From Erythrobacter sp. SCSIO 43205 (GTDB lineage: Bacteria > Pseudomonadota > Alphaproteobacteria > Sphingomonadales > Sphingomonadaceae), in contig NZ_CP063202.1 of NCBI RefSeq assembly GCF_019904235.1, forward strand, positions 1,302,001-1,366,000: 64,000 nucleotides of DNA, written 5' to 3'. The notes under the pieces were generated by a model that was given only the letters and a program-made list of their open reading frames with translations, searched no databases and had not been told where the DNA came from. The translations under genes were made by a program, and so were the position numbers. The stretch's first letter is position 1, and each line of letters begins with the position of its first letter. Positions 37,223 through 45,534 of this stretch are shown in pieces.

Positions 37223-37908
37223 GAGTCGGGGACCTTCTTGGTGTATCCGCGCCAAAGCGAAATCGCCCCGGTTGCGGTGGGAAAAACTCGCAGGCGTTCA
37301 GCGTCCTCGAAGATTTCTTGCAGATGTTCTTCGATGAGCCCGTCCGCATTGGGCTGGGTATCCTCGATCCCGTCGAGCTGTTGGACGGTCATTCTGAAAA
37401 GCCGACGCATCAGCGGCGGTTCCTGACGCATATAGTCGGCGATCAACACCATGCCGCCAGGCGTTAGCAACGCCGAGATTTGTTCGAGGATTGCGCGCTT
37501 CTGCTCAGGGGAGACTTGGTGAAGAACGAGGCTGCTTATGATCTTGTTCGGTTGCCAACCCCGACCGAGGTCGAGGGTGTCAAGAAAGCCATTGTGCCAC
37601 TGGATCATGTGAGAGACGCTGCCGCATTTGCGCTCGGCGATTGCTAAGACGTCAGGGTCTGGTTCGACACCGAGGTATTCAGCAGGCGGGCAGCTCGACA
37701 TCATCTGACGCAGAAGGGTGCCGGTTCCGCTGCCGACATCGATCACCTTGTCGAAGGGCTTGAGGTCGGCGGCGCGGACCGCGGCGTCGCGCCAGACATG
37801 CTCGCGGGTCAACAGCGCGATCGCTGCATCGTATACCGGCGTGAGCCAAACCTTGCCCAGGGCCGGAGTGAAACTGCGATCTCCCCTTGGCAGGCTCGTA
37901 TCACGCAT
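37219..37908 (-). CDS. SAM-dependent class I methyltransferase
   Basis: The start at 37908 (MRDTSLP) gives 229 residues and overlaps the DUF2231 gene. Motif I is clear (VIDVGSGTGTLL), followed by an acidic residue after strand 2 (GVEPDPD) and a strand-4 region (KIISSLVLHQ). The substrate cannot be told from sequence; the fold is shared by small-molecule methylases. It is translated with DUF411 and DUF2231 proteins inside the copper island, which suggests metal or membrane modification, but this is only context. Confidence 0.82.
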   Translation of the reverse strand: MRDTSLPRGDRSFTPALGKVWLTPVYDAAIALLTREHVWRDAAVRAADLKPFDKVIDVGSGTGTLLRQMMSSCPPAEYLGVEPDPDVLAIAERKCGSVSHMIQWHNGFLDTLDLGRGWQPNKIISSLVLHQVSPEQKRAILEQISALLTPGGMVLIADYMRQEPPLMRRLFRMTVQQLDGIEDTQPNADGLIEEHLQEIFEDAERLRVFPTATGAISLWRGYTKKVPDS

Positions 37909-38576
37909 CACATGACCCCCATATGGTTGGGGCCATGAACCATTTCGCCGCCGTAATAGCCTTGGACGATGAGCGCGCCGGCGATGATGGCCAGCACCAG
38001 TCTGAGCCACCAACGGTTTTTGCCCGGTGAACTCAGCCACCAGGCTAACAGACCGGCGGCCGCAATCGCAGTGCCATTCCAACGATGGATGGCCAACGTC
38101 TCGGATCGGTCAGAAAGTCGCCAGCCCGCTGCGAACCAGCCAAAAGCGGCGGTGCCAAGTCCGCCAATTGCACCTGCGGCCACCAGAAAACGAACCGTGG
38201 TTTGAAGGCCCAGGCTGGGCCTGAGGATCAGGCCGAACTCCGTGAGCGCAGCGACCAGAAAGAGCGCGATCGGGAAATGGGCTGCAATCGGATGCAGTCT
38301 GGCCAATAGATCACTGAACGAGGTAAGGCGGTTCTCCTCGATCTTTTGTTGCATCATCTGGTCGGCCGACATGCTGTGTTCGGCGCTCGCACTATGGCTG
38401 TGTGCAATTGCTCCACCAGTGCCGTGATTGGTTTTTGCATCAGTGGAGCTGGCTTCCATCATCACCATCTCTTCATCGGACATGTTTGATTTATGACCTT
38501 CGTGCGCGCCGAGAGGCGCTGCCAAAAAGGTCGCGATCAGAAGAGCAAGGAAGGTCAGATGTCGCCGGGTTTGCAT
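37908..38576 (-). CDS. DUF2231 membrane protein with His/Met-rich N-terminus
   Basis: This 222-residue protein has a signal-like N-terminus, a His/Met-rich periplasmic stretch (about 24-80) and about four membrane spans starting at the DUF2231 motif RLHPIAAHFPIALF. The end GYYGGEMVHG is typical of this domain. DUF2231 proteins resemble membrane cytochrome subunits. The His/Met-rich part suggests copper contact. It is divergent from the sigma-factor cassette and first gene of its operon. Confidence 0.8.
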   Translation of the reverse strand: MQTRRHLTFLALLIATFLAAPLGAHEGHKSNMSDEEMVMMEASSTDAKTNHGTGGAIAHSHSASAEHSMSADQMMQQKIEENRLTSFSDLLARLHPIAAHFPIALFLVAALTEFGLILRPSLGLQTTVRFLVAAGAIGGLGTAAFGWFAAGWRLSDRSETLAIHRWNGTAIAAAGLLAWWLSSPGKNRWWLRLVLAIIAGALIVQGYYGGEMVHGPNHMGVM

Positions 38577-38603
38577 AACCTTGATACGCAGTCGCTGAGC
38601 CTA

Positions 38604-38625
38604 GCCCTCAAATTTCTTTAAGGGC
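38604..38625. promoter_or_regulatory. Dyad in the divergent region before the sigma cassette
   Basis: GCCCTCAAATTTCTTTAAGGGC folds with one mismatch (9 base positions per arm). It lies between the divergent DUF2231 and CnrY-like genes and could be an operator or part of a sigma-dependent promoter. No regulator is assigned. Confidence 0.4.
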
Positions 38626-38675
38626 TTGCGCGAAGTTCAGCGTATAGCTGTGTGTATCGCTACAAAGAGTATAAC

Positions 38676-38972
38676 ATGACCAAGCACCCTTCTTTCGATG
38701 CCGCGCTGGCATCGCTGGCTCAGCAAACCGGTTCGAGCGACCCCCATCAGCTCATGGATGGGGTGTGGCACCGGGCTGGAGAGTTGGGCGTAATCGCTGA
38801 GAGGCGCCGGCGCGCAGCGCTTTTCTCCGGATTGTTCGTCGTCGGTCTGGGCGCAGGGTTCGGAGCGAGTGAGGTCCCGCGCAACCTCGATGCTTCGGCA
38901 AAGCTTGCTGTCGCCAGTTTTGATTCCGGCGAAAGGCTGTCTCCGGCAGCCCTTCTGGAAGGCGGGCGCTAG
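38676..38972 (+). CDS. CnrY-like membrane anti-sigma factor
   Basis: The start at 38676 (MTKHPS) gives a 98-residue protein: a cytoplasmic N-terminus of about 45 residues, one membrane span (about 50-66, LFSGLFVVGLGAGFG) and a short periplasmic tail. This matches CnrY/NccY in size and layout. It is followed by a CnrX-like sensor and an ECF sigma gene in the exact cnrYXH order. In that system CnrY holds the sigma factor at the membrane until CnrX senses metal. Sequence identity to CnrY is low by eye, so the call leans on order and topology. Confidence 0.7.
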   Translation: MTKHPSFDAALASLAQQTGSSDPHQLMDGVWHRAGELGVIAERRRRAALFSGLFVVGLGAGFGASEVPRNLDASAKLAVASFDSGERLSPAALLEGGR

Positions 38973-38974
38973 AA

Positions 38975-39409
38975 TTGAAGACGCAGCATATACTCTTCGC
39001 CATCCTGCTTGCAGCGCTCGCTGGTTGCCTCGGTGCCTTTGCATCGGATTATTGGCGCGACGGGGAACCAAGCGGCGGATTGCACCAGTTCGTTCATGAT
39101 GAGCTAGAGCTCAGCCCCGAGCAAAACTCACGGCTTGAAGCCTTGGAAAGCCGCTATGCCGTAGAAAAATCAGAACTGGAAGCCTCGCTGCGCGCGGCCA
39201 ATGCCCGGCTCGCAAGGGCAATGGAGGCCGAACACGAATACGGCCCCGAAGTGAGCGCCGCGATCGATGACGTCCACGAGAAGATGGGCGCACTCCAGAA
39301 AGCGACCGTGCGCCATGTCTTCGATATGCGCGAACTGCTCGACCCGGACCAAAAGCTTTTGTTCGACCGTCAGGTCTCCGATGCTCTGACCAACGCTCCG
39401 CGCGACTGA
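38975..39409 (+). CDS. CnrX-like periplasmic metal sensor
   Basis: The start is TTG at 38975, two bases after the previous stop. The 144-residue protein has an N-terminal anchor and a four-helix periplasmic domain. The five ligands known for CnrX (His42, His46, Glu63, His119, Met123) have counterparts at His37, His41, Glu58, His114 and Met118, with identical spacing throughout (offset five). This strongly supports a working divalent-metal (Ni/Co-type) sensor, not a decayed copy. It would relay metal binding to the CnrY-like anti-sigma factor. Confidence 0.88.
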   Translation: MKTQHILFAILLAALAGCLGAFASDYWRDGEPSGGLHQFVHDELELSPEQNSRLEALESRYAVEKSELEASLRAANARLARAMEAEHEYGPEVSAAIDDVHEKMGALQKATVRHVFDMRELLDPDQKLLFDRQVSDALTNAPRD

Positions 39410-39415
39410 TCGACC

Positions 39416-39976
39416 GTGTCTTCGCACGGAAGCGACCACGAGCAGGAGTTGGTCCGGCAGTCTGTCGAGGGAAGCAGAGCCGCGTTCACTGCGCTGGTTG
39501 AGCCACATATTGGCCGACTGCTGACCCTCGCGACGCGTATGCTTGGAAGCCAACCACAGGGCGAAGACGCTGTCCAGGACGGCCTGGCATCGGTTTGGGT
39601 CGCGAGGCATCGCCTCGACCCTGAAAGACCAGTCGGCCCCTATCTGACTACGGTGGTCCTCAATAAGTGCCGCGACCGGCTCAGAACCAGAAAAGCGAAA
39701 CGTTACTTTGGACTGGTGTCGGCAGACGATGCAGCTCTCGTCGCGGATGAAAGTCCCGATCCGGAAAACCGCGCGGCGGCCCGTCAGGAACTGAGCTTGC
39801 TTAGAGCCGAAATCGAACGGCTCCCGGTCCGGCTGCGCGAAGCCCTTGTGCTGGTGAGTATCGATGGGCGCAGCCAGGCAGAAGCCGCAAGTTTGCTAGG
39901 CGTGAGCGAGAAAGCGATCGAGACCCGCGTCTACCGGGCAAGGCAGCGCCTGCGCGAAAAATTCGAGAAGTTCTGA
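39416..39976 (+). CDS. ECF sigma factor, CnrH-like position
   Basis: A 186-residue sigma-70 family protein with region 2 (about 20-85, including LLTLATRMLGSQPQGEDAVQDGL) and region 4 (about 125-178, LREALVLVSIDGRSQAEAASLLG as part). The GTG start is 7 bases after the sensor stop. It is expected to be released by the CnrY/X pair and to drive its own cassette and metal genes. The nearest downstream genes are copA and copB rather than nickel efflux genes. Targets cannot be identified by eye. Confidence 0.9.
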   Translation: MSSHGSDHEQELVRQSVEGSRAAFTALVEPHIGRLLTLATRMLGSQPQGEDAVQDGLASVWVARHRLDPERPVGPYLTTVVLNKCRDRLRTRKAKRYFGLVSADDAALVADESPDPENRAAARQELSLLRAEIERLPVRLREALVLVSIDGRSQAEAASLLGVSEKAIETRVYRARQRLREKFEKF

Positions 39977-40018
39977 GGGATTAGGTCCTTCCGTTCGTAA
40001 CGGAAGGAAACCCCTCAG
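39973..40018 (+). promoter_or_regulatory. Nested hairpin at the sigma-copA junction
   Basis: An inner stem CCTTCCGTT-CGT-AACGGAAGG (39987-40007) lies inside an outer stem CTGAGGG...CCCTCAG (39973-39979 with 40012-40018). The outer stem starts at the sigma stop codon and ends in the AGGAG ribosome site of copA (40017-40021). Folding could limit copA translation or ending of the sigma transcript could occur here (TTTTT follows at 40024). Either role is inferred. Confidence 0.6.
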
Positions 40019-40031
40019 GAGCCTTTTTAGG

Positions 40032-41840
40032 ATGACAATCGTAAATCGCAGAAAATTCCTCGGCACAAGCGCTGGCGGCTTGGGCTTGCTTGGTCTCAGC
40101 GGCGCCATGCCCGCTTGGGCGCGCGGCGCGGATATCTCGGCGGGAAATGCCCGCAAAGGGCTGGACGAAGTGTCCGGGCCGAATATCGACCTCACCGTTG
40201 CGCGGTCGGCCTTCGCGACGGGTAACAGGCGCGGCGGTGCCATTGCCGTCAACGGCACTATCCCCGGCCCGCTGTTGCGCTTGCAGGAAGGTACGACAGT
40301 CCGGCTCAATGTGCACAACCAACTCCAGGAAGATACCTCGATCCACTGGCATGGCCTGCTCGTGCCGTTTCAGCTAGATGGCGTGCCGGGCGTGAGCTTC
40401 CCCGGCGTCAAGCCGGGAGAAACCTTCACCGCAGAATTCCCGGTTCGTCAGGCGGGCACCTATTGGTGGCACTCGCATAGCGGCCTGCAGGAACAGGCCG
40501 GACACTACGGCGCGATCGTGGTCGATCCGGAAGGGCCCGATCCGGTTCAGGCTGACCGCGAATATATCGTGGTTCTGAGCGAGTTCAGCGCCATGTCCCC
40601 GCACACGATTTTCGACAAACTGAAGAAGGGCGAAGGCTACTTCAACTACAATCAGAACACCTGGACCGACGACTACCCGCTTTCGGGTGAGGATCGCCGG
40701 ATGTGGGCGAAAATGCGCATGATGCCGACCGACATCCTCGATGTGTCGAGCGCGGCTTACACCTACCTTCTCAACGGTCATGGCCCGCTCGACAATCTGG
40801 AATACCTTTTCCGGCCTGGCGAACGCGTGCGGCTGCGCTTCATCAATGCCGGCGCCATGACCTTCTTCAACATCCGTATTCCCGGCCTGCCGATGACTGT
40901 CGTGCAGGCGGACGGGAAGGATGTCGAACCGGTCGAGGTCGACGAGTTCCAGATTGGCGTTGCCGAGACATATGATGTCGTCGTTACGCCGGGCGAACAA
41001 CAAGCTTACACACTGGTGGCGGAATCCATGGACCGCTCGGGCATGGGGATCGGCACGCTTGCGAGCGCACCCGGTGCGCGCGCCGCAATTCCGCCCCTGC
41101 GCGATCCGCCGCTCTTGACCATGGCAGACATGGGAATGAGCGGTATGGATCACGGCTCGGGCGGCGATGCCGGCATGTCGGGAATGGACCACGGCAATGG
41201 CGGCGACATGGCGGGGATGGATCACGGTTCCTCCGGCGATACCGAAATGGTTGGCATGGCCGGCATGTCGGGCATGAAAATGCGCGATACCTCGCGCTTG
41301 CCGCCCGATGTGAAGGTGGGGCCGGGTCTCGACATGGTGTCGATGAATCCGGTCGACCGAATGGGCGATCCCGGCATCGGTCTTGCCGATGTTCCCCATC
41401 GAACGCTCGACTACCGCAAGCTTCGCGCACTGGTGCCGAACAAGGATCCGCGAACTCCTTCACGGCGGATGGAAATACACCTCACCGGCAACATGGAGCG
41501 CTACATGTGGTCGTTCGACGGCAAGAAGTTCTCCGCCGTCTCCGACGAACCGATCCGCTTTGCCTATAACGAGCGCGTGCGCGTGAAGCTAATCAACGAT
41601 ACGATGATGGCGCACCCCATCCACCTCCACGGCCATTTTTTCGAATTGGTCAATGGCGCGCCTGGAGACCGCCAACCGCTCAAACACACGGTTGTCGTGC
41701 AGCCGGGCGGCAACGCGCAGTTCGACCTGACGGCGGACGAGACGGGCGACTGGGCTTTCCACTGTCACCTACTCTACCACATGCATGCCGGTATGTTTCA
41801 AATCGTTACCGTTGCCAACCCAGATGGGAGCACAGCATGA
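40032..41840 (+). CDS. copA: CopA-type multicopper oxidase (periplasmic)
   Basis: This 602-residue enzyme begins with a Tat signal (NRRKFLGTSAGG). The copper-site motifs are all present: IHWHGLL, HSHSG, HPIHLHGHF and HCHLLYHMHAGM. A Met/His-rich block of about 55 residues (repeats of GMSGMDHG) sits before the last domain, typical of CopA/PcoA. It oxidises Cu(I) to less toxic Cu(II) in the periplasm. It follows the sigma gene by 55 bases and overlaps copB, so it may share the sigma cassette's transcript. Confidence 0.95.
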   Translation: MTIVNRRKFLGTSAGGLGLLGLSGAMPAWARGADISAGNARKGLDEVSGPNIDLTVARSAFATGNRRGGAIAVNGTIPGPLLRLQEGTTVRLNVHNQLQEDTSIHWHGLLVPFQLDGVPGVSFPGVKPGETFTAEFPVRQAGTYWWHSHSGLQEQAGHYGAIVVDPEGPDPVQADREYIVVLSEFSAMSPHTIFDKLKKGEGYFNYNQNTWTDDYPLSGEDRRMWAKMRMMPTDILDVSSAAYTYLLNGHGPLDNLEYLFRPGERVRLRFINAGAMTFFNIRIPGLPMTVVQADGKDVEPVEVDEFQIGVAETYDVVVTPGEQQAYTLVAESMDRSGMGIGTLASAPGARAAIPPLRDPPLLTMADMGMSGMDHGSGGDAGMSGMDHGNGGDMAGMDHGSSGDTEMVGMAGMSGMKMRDTSRLPPDVKVGPGLDMVSMNPVDRMGDPGIGLADVPHRTLDYRKLRALVPNKDPRTPSRRMEIHLTGNMERYMWSFDGKKFSAVSDEPIRFAYNERVRVKLINDTMMAHPIHLHGHFFELVNGAPGDRQPLKHTVVVQPGGNAQFDLTADETGDWAFHCHLLYHMHAGMFQIVTVANPDGSTA

Positions 41841-43093
41841 AGACTCCTGTCTTTAGCTCGCTCGCCTCGGTTGCGGCCGTTTCAGTTGTTGCGGTGCCCG
41901 CCGCGGCGCAGGATCACAATCATTCAGCAATGGCGCAGCAGAAGGGTGCCGGGCCGCAGGCCGCTGCCAAGACAAAGTGCGAGCAAGAAGCCGAGCCCCA
42001 TCGCGCGATGGGGCATCAGGTAGCCGAAGATGCATGCGGACCCGCTGCCCAGCCTGAAGCTGCCACGGACCACCCTAGCATAGATCATTCTACCATGGAT
42101 CATGGTTCGATGACCGCTCAGGATGATCAGTCGAGCATGACGATGCCGATGGATGCTGCCGGTCCAAGTTCGTCCTCCGCGGGCCACGCGGAAATGGATC
42201 ACGGCTCGATGCCGCAGGCGGACGCCGATAGCTCGTCGATGGATCACGGGCAGATGGATCATAGCCGGATGAACCATGGGCAGACGGGCACGCAGGACAT
42301 GCAGGGCATGGACCACTCGGCGATGCAGATGGGCTCGGACGATGATATCCGGTTGCTGCCGCCTCCTCCCGAGGCAGGTAGCGGCCCCGCGCGTGCGGCA
42401 GCTTCTATCTGGGGCGAGGACGCCATGGACGAAGCGCGGCGCGAACTCATCCGCGAGACCGATGGTGGCATCCAATTCTGGTTCCAGGGCGACCGGCTAG
42501 AATTCCGCGCCCGCGAAGGGGGCGACGGTTATCTTTGGGATGTTCAGGGCTATTATGGCGGCGATATCGACAAGTTCTGGTTCAAGTCGGAAGGCGAGGG
42601 CAGCTTCGGGGAGCCCATCGAGGGTGCCGAGGTCCAGGCGCTCTGGAGCCGCGCCATTGCACCCTTCTTCGATTTTCAGGCCGGTGTCCGCCAGGATCTG
42701 ACTGGCCCCGAGCGCACCCATGCAGTGATCGGTATCCAAGGGCTCGCGCCTTACCAGTTCGAAGTCGATGCCGCAGTTTTCGTCTCCACCAAAGGCGATG
42801 TGACCGCACGGATCGAGGCTGAACTCGACCAGCGCATCACGCAGCGACTGATCCTCCAACCGAGAGCCGAACTCGCGCTTTCTGCGCAGGACATTTCGGA
42901 GCTGGGCATCGGTGCCGGTCTCGACCGGATCGAGGCGGGCCTGCGTCTGCGATACGAGTTCGCACGTGAGTTCGCACCCTATGTCGGCGTTTCGCAGGAA
43001 TGGCGCATCGGCGGCAGCGCGGATTTTGCGCGGGCCGTCGGAGAGGATCCAAGCGTCACCAATTATGTCGTCGGCGTAAGGTTCTGGTTCTGA
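41837..43093 (+). CDS. copB: Copper resistance outer-membrane protein CopB
   Basis: A 418-residue exported protein with a long Met/His/Asp-rich region (about 60-175, many MDHSxM-type repeats) and a C-terminal beta-barrel CopB domain (about 180-418, ending in an aromatic residue, VGVRFWF). CopB/PcoB binds copper at the outer membrane and works with CopA. The start overlaps the oxidase gene by four bases. Confidence 0.93.
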   Translation: MKTPVFSSLASVAAVSVVAVPAAAQDHNHSAMAQQKGAGPQAAAKTKCEQEAEPHRAMGHQVAEDACGPAAQPEAATDHPSIDHSTMDHGSMTAQDDQSSMTMPMDAAGPSSSSAGHAEMDHGSMPQADADSSSMDHGQMDHSRMNHGQTGTQDMQGMDHSAMQMGSDDDIRLLPPPPEAGSGPARAAASIWGEDAMDEARRELIRETDGGIQFWFQGDRLEFRAREGGDGYLWDVQGYYGGDIDKFWFKSEGEGSFGEPIEGAEVQALWSRAIAPFFDFQAGVRQDLTGPERTHAVIGIQGLAPYQFEVDAAVFVSTKGDVTARIEAELDQRITQRLILQPRAELALSAQDISELGIGAGLDRIEAGLRLRYEFAREFAPYVGVSQEWRIGGSADFARAVGEDPSVTNYVVGVRFWF

Positions 43094-43119
43094 ATGTATA
43101 GAGAAGGAATACAAGAAAA

Positions 43120-43638
43120 ATGAACAAGGCTGTCACACGGATCGTATCGACCGCGCTCGCACTTGCGCTGATGCCAACGGCTGCATCGGCGCAGCAGATG
43201 GATCATTCATCCCATGCAGGCCACCCGATGCAAGCCATGGACGCTTCTGTCGACGATGTTGCGGGAGCGGAAGATGTGCTGAAGGCCTATCGCACTGCCC
43301 TGGAAGCACGCGATGCCGACGCGATGTCCGCGCTCTTCGCGGAATCGTCCGCAATTTTCGAAAACGGCAAGGCAGAGGGTAGCTTCGCAAACTATATGGA
43401 GCATCATCTCGGCCCCGAGCTTCATGCGATCAAGAGCTTCACCTTTTCCGATCCGACGCTGACCGTGACGCGTATGGGGCATATGGCTTATGGCTATGAA
43501 ACTTACGGGTATCGGATCGAGCTGGAGGATGGGCGCGTATTCGAGCGTGATGGTGTTGCGACATCGGTACTCTCGCACGATGCTTCGGGCTGGAAAATTG
43601 TGCAGTACCATTCGTCATCGCGAGCACCGCGGAACTGA
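43120..43638 (+). CDS. Secreted SnoaL/NTF2-like protein
   Basis: A 172-residue precursor: signal peptide (about 1-25), a Met/His-rich stretch (MDHSSHAGHPMQAMD) and a cone-fold SnoaL/DUF4440-type domain (about 45-165). The copper-style linker and place right after copB suggest a periplasmic copper-linked protein. The fold does not reveal a reaction. Confidence 0.8.
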   Translation: MNKAVTRIVSTALALALMPTAASAQQMDHSSHAGHPMQAMDASVDDVAGAEDVLKAYRTALEARDADAMSALFAESSAIFENGKAEGSFANYMEHHLGPELHAIKSFTFSDPTLTVTRMGHMAYGYETYGYRIELEDGRVFERDGVATSVLSHDASGWKIVQYHSSSRAPRN

Positions 43639-43665
43639 AAGTAAAAGCTGGGAGGGTAGCGAAGC

Positions 43666-44382
43666 TTGGTGACGCGTTCGGTAAAGCTGCGCCTGCATGT
43701 GCTGGGCAGCAAGATTCACAAGTGGCTGGCGATTTTGGTCGGTCTTCAGGTTCTATTGTGGATGGGAACCGGTGCCTTGATGTCGTTTCTCGATATCAAG
43801 GAGGTTCGCTCCGAGCACGTCGTTTCGCGTGAACCACAAGCGCTGTCTGCCGACGCCCCGCTCCCTGCCTGGGTCGCAAACAAGGGCAACCTTGCTGCTG
43901 TGACGATGCGTTCGCTCGATGGCGAAGCGGTAACAGAGATCCAACTGATCGACGGAAGCGTTAGCCTGCACGATCCGGCGACCGGGCGAAAACTCTCGCC
44001 AATCTCGGCTGAGACAGCGAAATCGGTTGCCCTGCGCGCCTGGACTGGACCTCGAACGACGATCGAGTCCGCGCGACTTGTTGACGAGCCAGTGGGGACA
44101 GAATTTCGCGGACCTTTTCCGGCCTGGCAGGTCACATACGGGGACGAGGCTTCCACACGCATCTATGTCGATGCTTCGAGTGGTACAGTCGGGGCGGCAC
44201 GCAGCGATACCTGGCGCCTGTTCGATTTCATCTGGGGCTTGCACATCATGGATTGGACCCAGCGTGACCGCATCAACAGCTGGTGGCTGCTCCTGTTTGG
44301 TATAGGCGGCACGGTCATGGCCCTGTCGGGCTTTGTTCTCCTTGCAAACCGAATGCCAAGGCTGCGGGTTAGAAAGAGGTAG
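43666..44382 (+). CDS. PepSY-domain membrane protein
   Basis: The start is TTG at 43666 (a GTG at 43669 is equally possible) after GGGAGGG. The 238-residue protein has an N-terminal span (about 18-40), a PepSY-like periplasmic domain (about 80-180) with a conserved YVDASSGTVG, and a C-terminal span after LHIMDW (about 205-230). PepSY membrane proteins occur in metal and heme uptake or reduction systems. It is last of the copAB-linked genes. Confidence 0.82.
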   Translation: MVTRSVKLRLHVLGSKIHKWLAILVGLQVLLWMGTGALMSFLDIKEVRSEHVVSREPQALSADAPLPAWVANKGNLAAVTMRSLDGEAVTEIQLIDGSVSLHDPATGRKLSPISAETAKSVALRAWTGPRTTIESARLVDEPVGTEFRGPFPAWQVTYGDEASTRIYVDASSGTVGAARSDTWRLFDFIWGLHIMDWTQRDRINSWWLLLFGIGGTVMALSGFVLLANRMPRLRVRKR

Positions 44383-44412
44383 CCGACAAACCTGCGGCGC
44401 TCGAATGGTGGC

Positions 44413-44853
44413 TCAGACGGTCCTGGCTGTGGTAAAACGCACCAGAACCAGGGTCACTCCGGGAACAATCACCCACATGGCTATCGGTACGAGCGCCAAG
44501 CCTAAAACAGGGTCGATCGGCATCAATCGGCTATATCGCCACGCGAAGACACTATCGGGCGGTAACGATGTGGCGATCAGTTCTACCAACACCGCAACGG
44601 CGAGACCGAAGCCGAAATAGGTAAAATATGCAGATTTGCGCGAGCTGGCCCACCAATCAGCTCCGCCAATGAAAACGGCTAGGCGATGAGCTGCCAACAG
44701 GATGACCCCATCGCCCAGGCTGGCAATCCCACAACGGATCGTCTGTTGGTAGGAAGTCAAACTACCTGGTTCAAAGAACGGCATCTGGTAGCTTTCCCAG
44801 ACAAACGAAATCAGGGAGCCGAGAATCAGGAAAAGCCAAGTCGTTCGTCCCAT
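44413..44853 (-). CDS. Four-span membrane protein, unknown
   Basis: A 146-residue protein with hydrophobic segments around 5-22, 48-62, 75-95 and 115-140 and a conserved-looking WESYQMPFF motif near the first span. It converges with the PepSY gene and is followed (upstream) by the MerR gene 157 bases away. No named family recognised. It may be a separate transcription unit of the island. Confidence 0.6.
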   Translation of the reverse strand: MGRTTWLFLILGSLISFVWESYQMPFFEPGSLTSYQQTIRCGIASLGDGVILLAAHRLAVFIGGADWWASSRKSAYFTYFGFGLAVAVLVELIATSLPPDSVFAWRYSRLMPIDPVLGLALVPIAMWVIVPGVTLVLVRFTTARTV

Positions 44854-45010
44854 CGCCCATTAGCGTGTCCCGAGGGCCGTTAACCGTCAACTACAAGTTG
44901 ATCGGATTGGCTACTTCGGTGCTGCCCGAGCCTGTCTTTCTTTAGATAATAGACGAACAATGGTTTGGGAGATCGCGTTTTATGCCGAACGTGTCGGATC
45001 TGCCGAGCGC

Positions 45011-45451
45011 TCAGAGCCCCTCGACCTTCTCGTGCCGCTCGGTGTCACATTGGCTGTGATCGCCGAGAGCTTCGATAACCTTGCAATCCGCTGCGGCCCC
45101 ACCGCCGCAAGCTTTGGCGATACGCTCCAGCTCTTTTTCGAGAGATGTGAGTTGCGCGATGCGCTGTCGGACAAGCGCAAGCTGCGTTTCAGCGATCTCG
45201 TTCGCCGTAGAACAATCCATCGCTGGGGTGGTTTGAAGCTGTAGCATCTCGCGAATGGCATCCAGAGAAAAGCCCAAATGGCGAGAATGCTTAATGAAGC
45301 TGATGCGCTTTACATCATCTTCGCGGTACATTCTCTGCCCGCCGGCGCTGCGCTCGGGTTTCGTCATTAGTCCCACGCGCTCGTAGTAGCGTACCGTCGT
45401 GATCTTCACGCCGGATCGCTTCGAAAGCTCCCCAATTGATATAGATTTCAT
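45011..45451 (-). CDS. MerR-family divalent-metal regulator (ZntR/CadR/PbrR-like)
   Basis: The 146-residue protein has the MerR helix-turn-helix (residues 4-35, IGELSKRSGVKITTVRYYE) and a dimerisation helix. Metal ligands fit the divalent class: Cys80 (the position diagnostic for +2 ions, Ser in CueR), Cys115 and Cys123, with an extra Cys135 near the C-terminus. Zn, Cd or Pb is therefore more likely than Cu. It is divergent from the CDF gene at 45535 and sits beside a MerR-type promoter, so it probably activates that gene. Confidence 0.9.
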   Translation of the reverse strand: MKSISIGELSKRSGVKITTVRYYERVGLMTKPERSAGGQRMYREDDVKRISFIKHSRHLGFSLDAIREMLQLQTTPAMDCSTANEIAETQLALVRQRIAQLTSLEKELERIAKACGGGAAADCKVIEALGDHSQCDTERHEKVEGL

Positions 45452-45469
45452 AGACTTACCATTTCTCGC

Positions 45470-45500
45470 TTGAAGCTACAGTCACTGTAGCTTGTATCAA
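45470..45500 (+). promoter_or_regulatory. MerR-type promoter/operator for the CDF gene
   Basis: A -35 element TTGAAG (45470-45475) and a -10 element TATCAA (45495-45500) are 19 bases apart, the overlong spacing of MerR-controlled promoters. The spacer holds the dyad AAGCTACAG-TCA-CTGTAGCTT (45473-45493), with 9 perfect base pairs. It points to the CDF transporter at 45535. All elements are in the expected places, so binding by the adjacent MerR protein is very likely. Confidence 0.9.
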
Positions 45501-45534
45501 GCTGCCTGTCATTACGACTCGGGAAGAAAGAACA

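Noticed and set aside
40374..41399. His-rich 341-codon frame antisense to the multicopper oxidase
   Set aside because: The His content mirrors the Met/Asp-rich codons of the real gene; no independent support.
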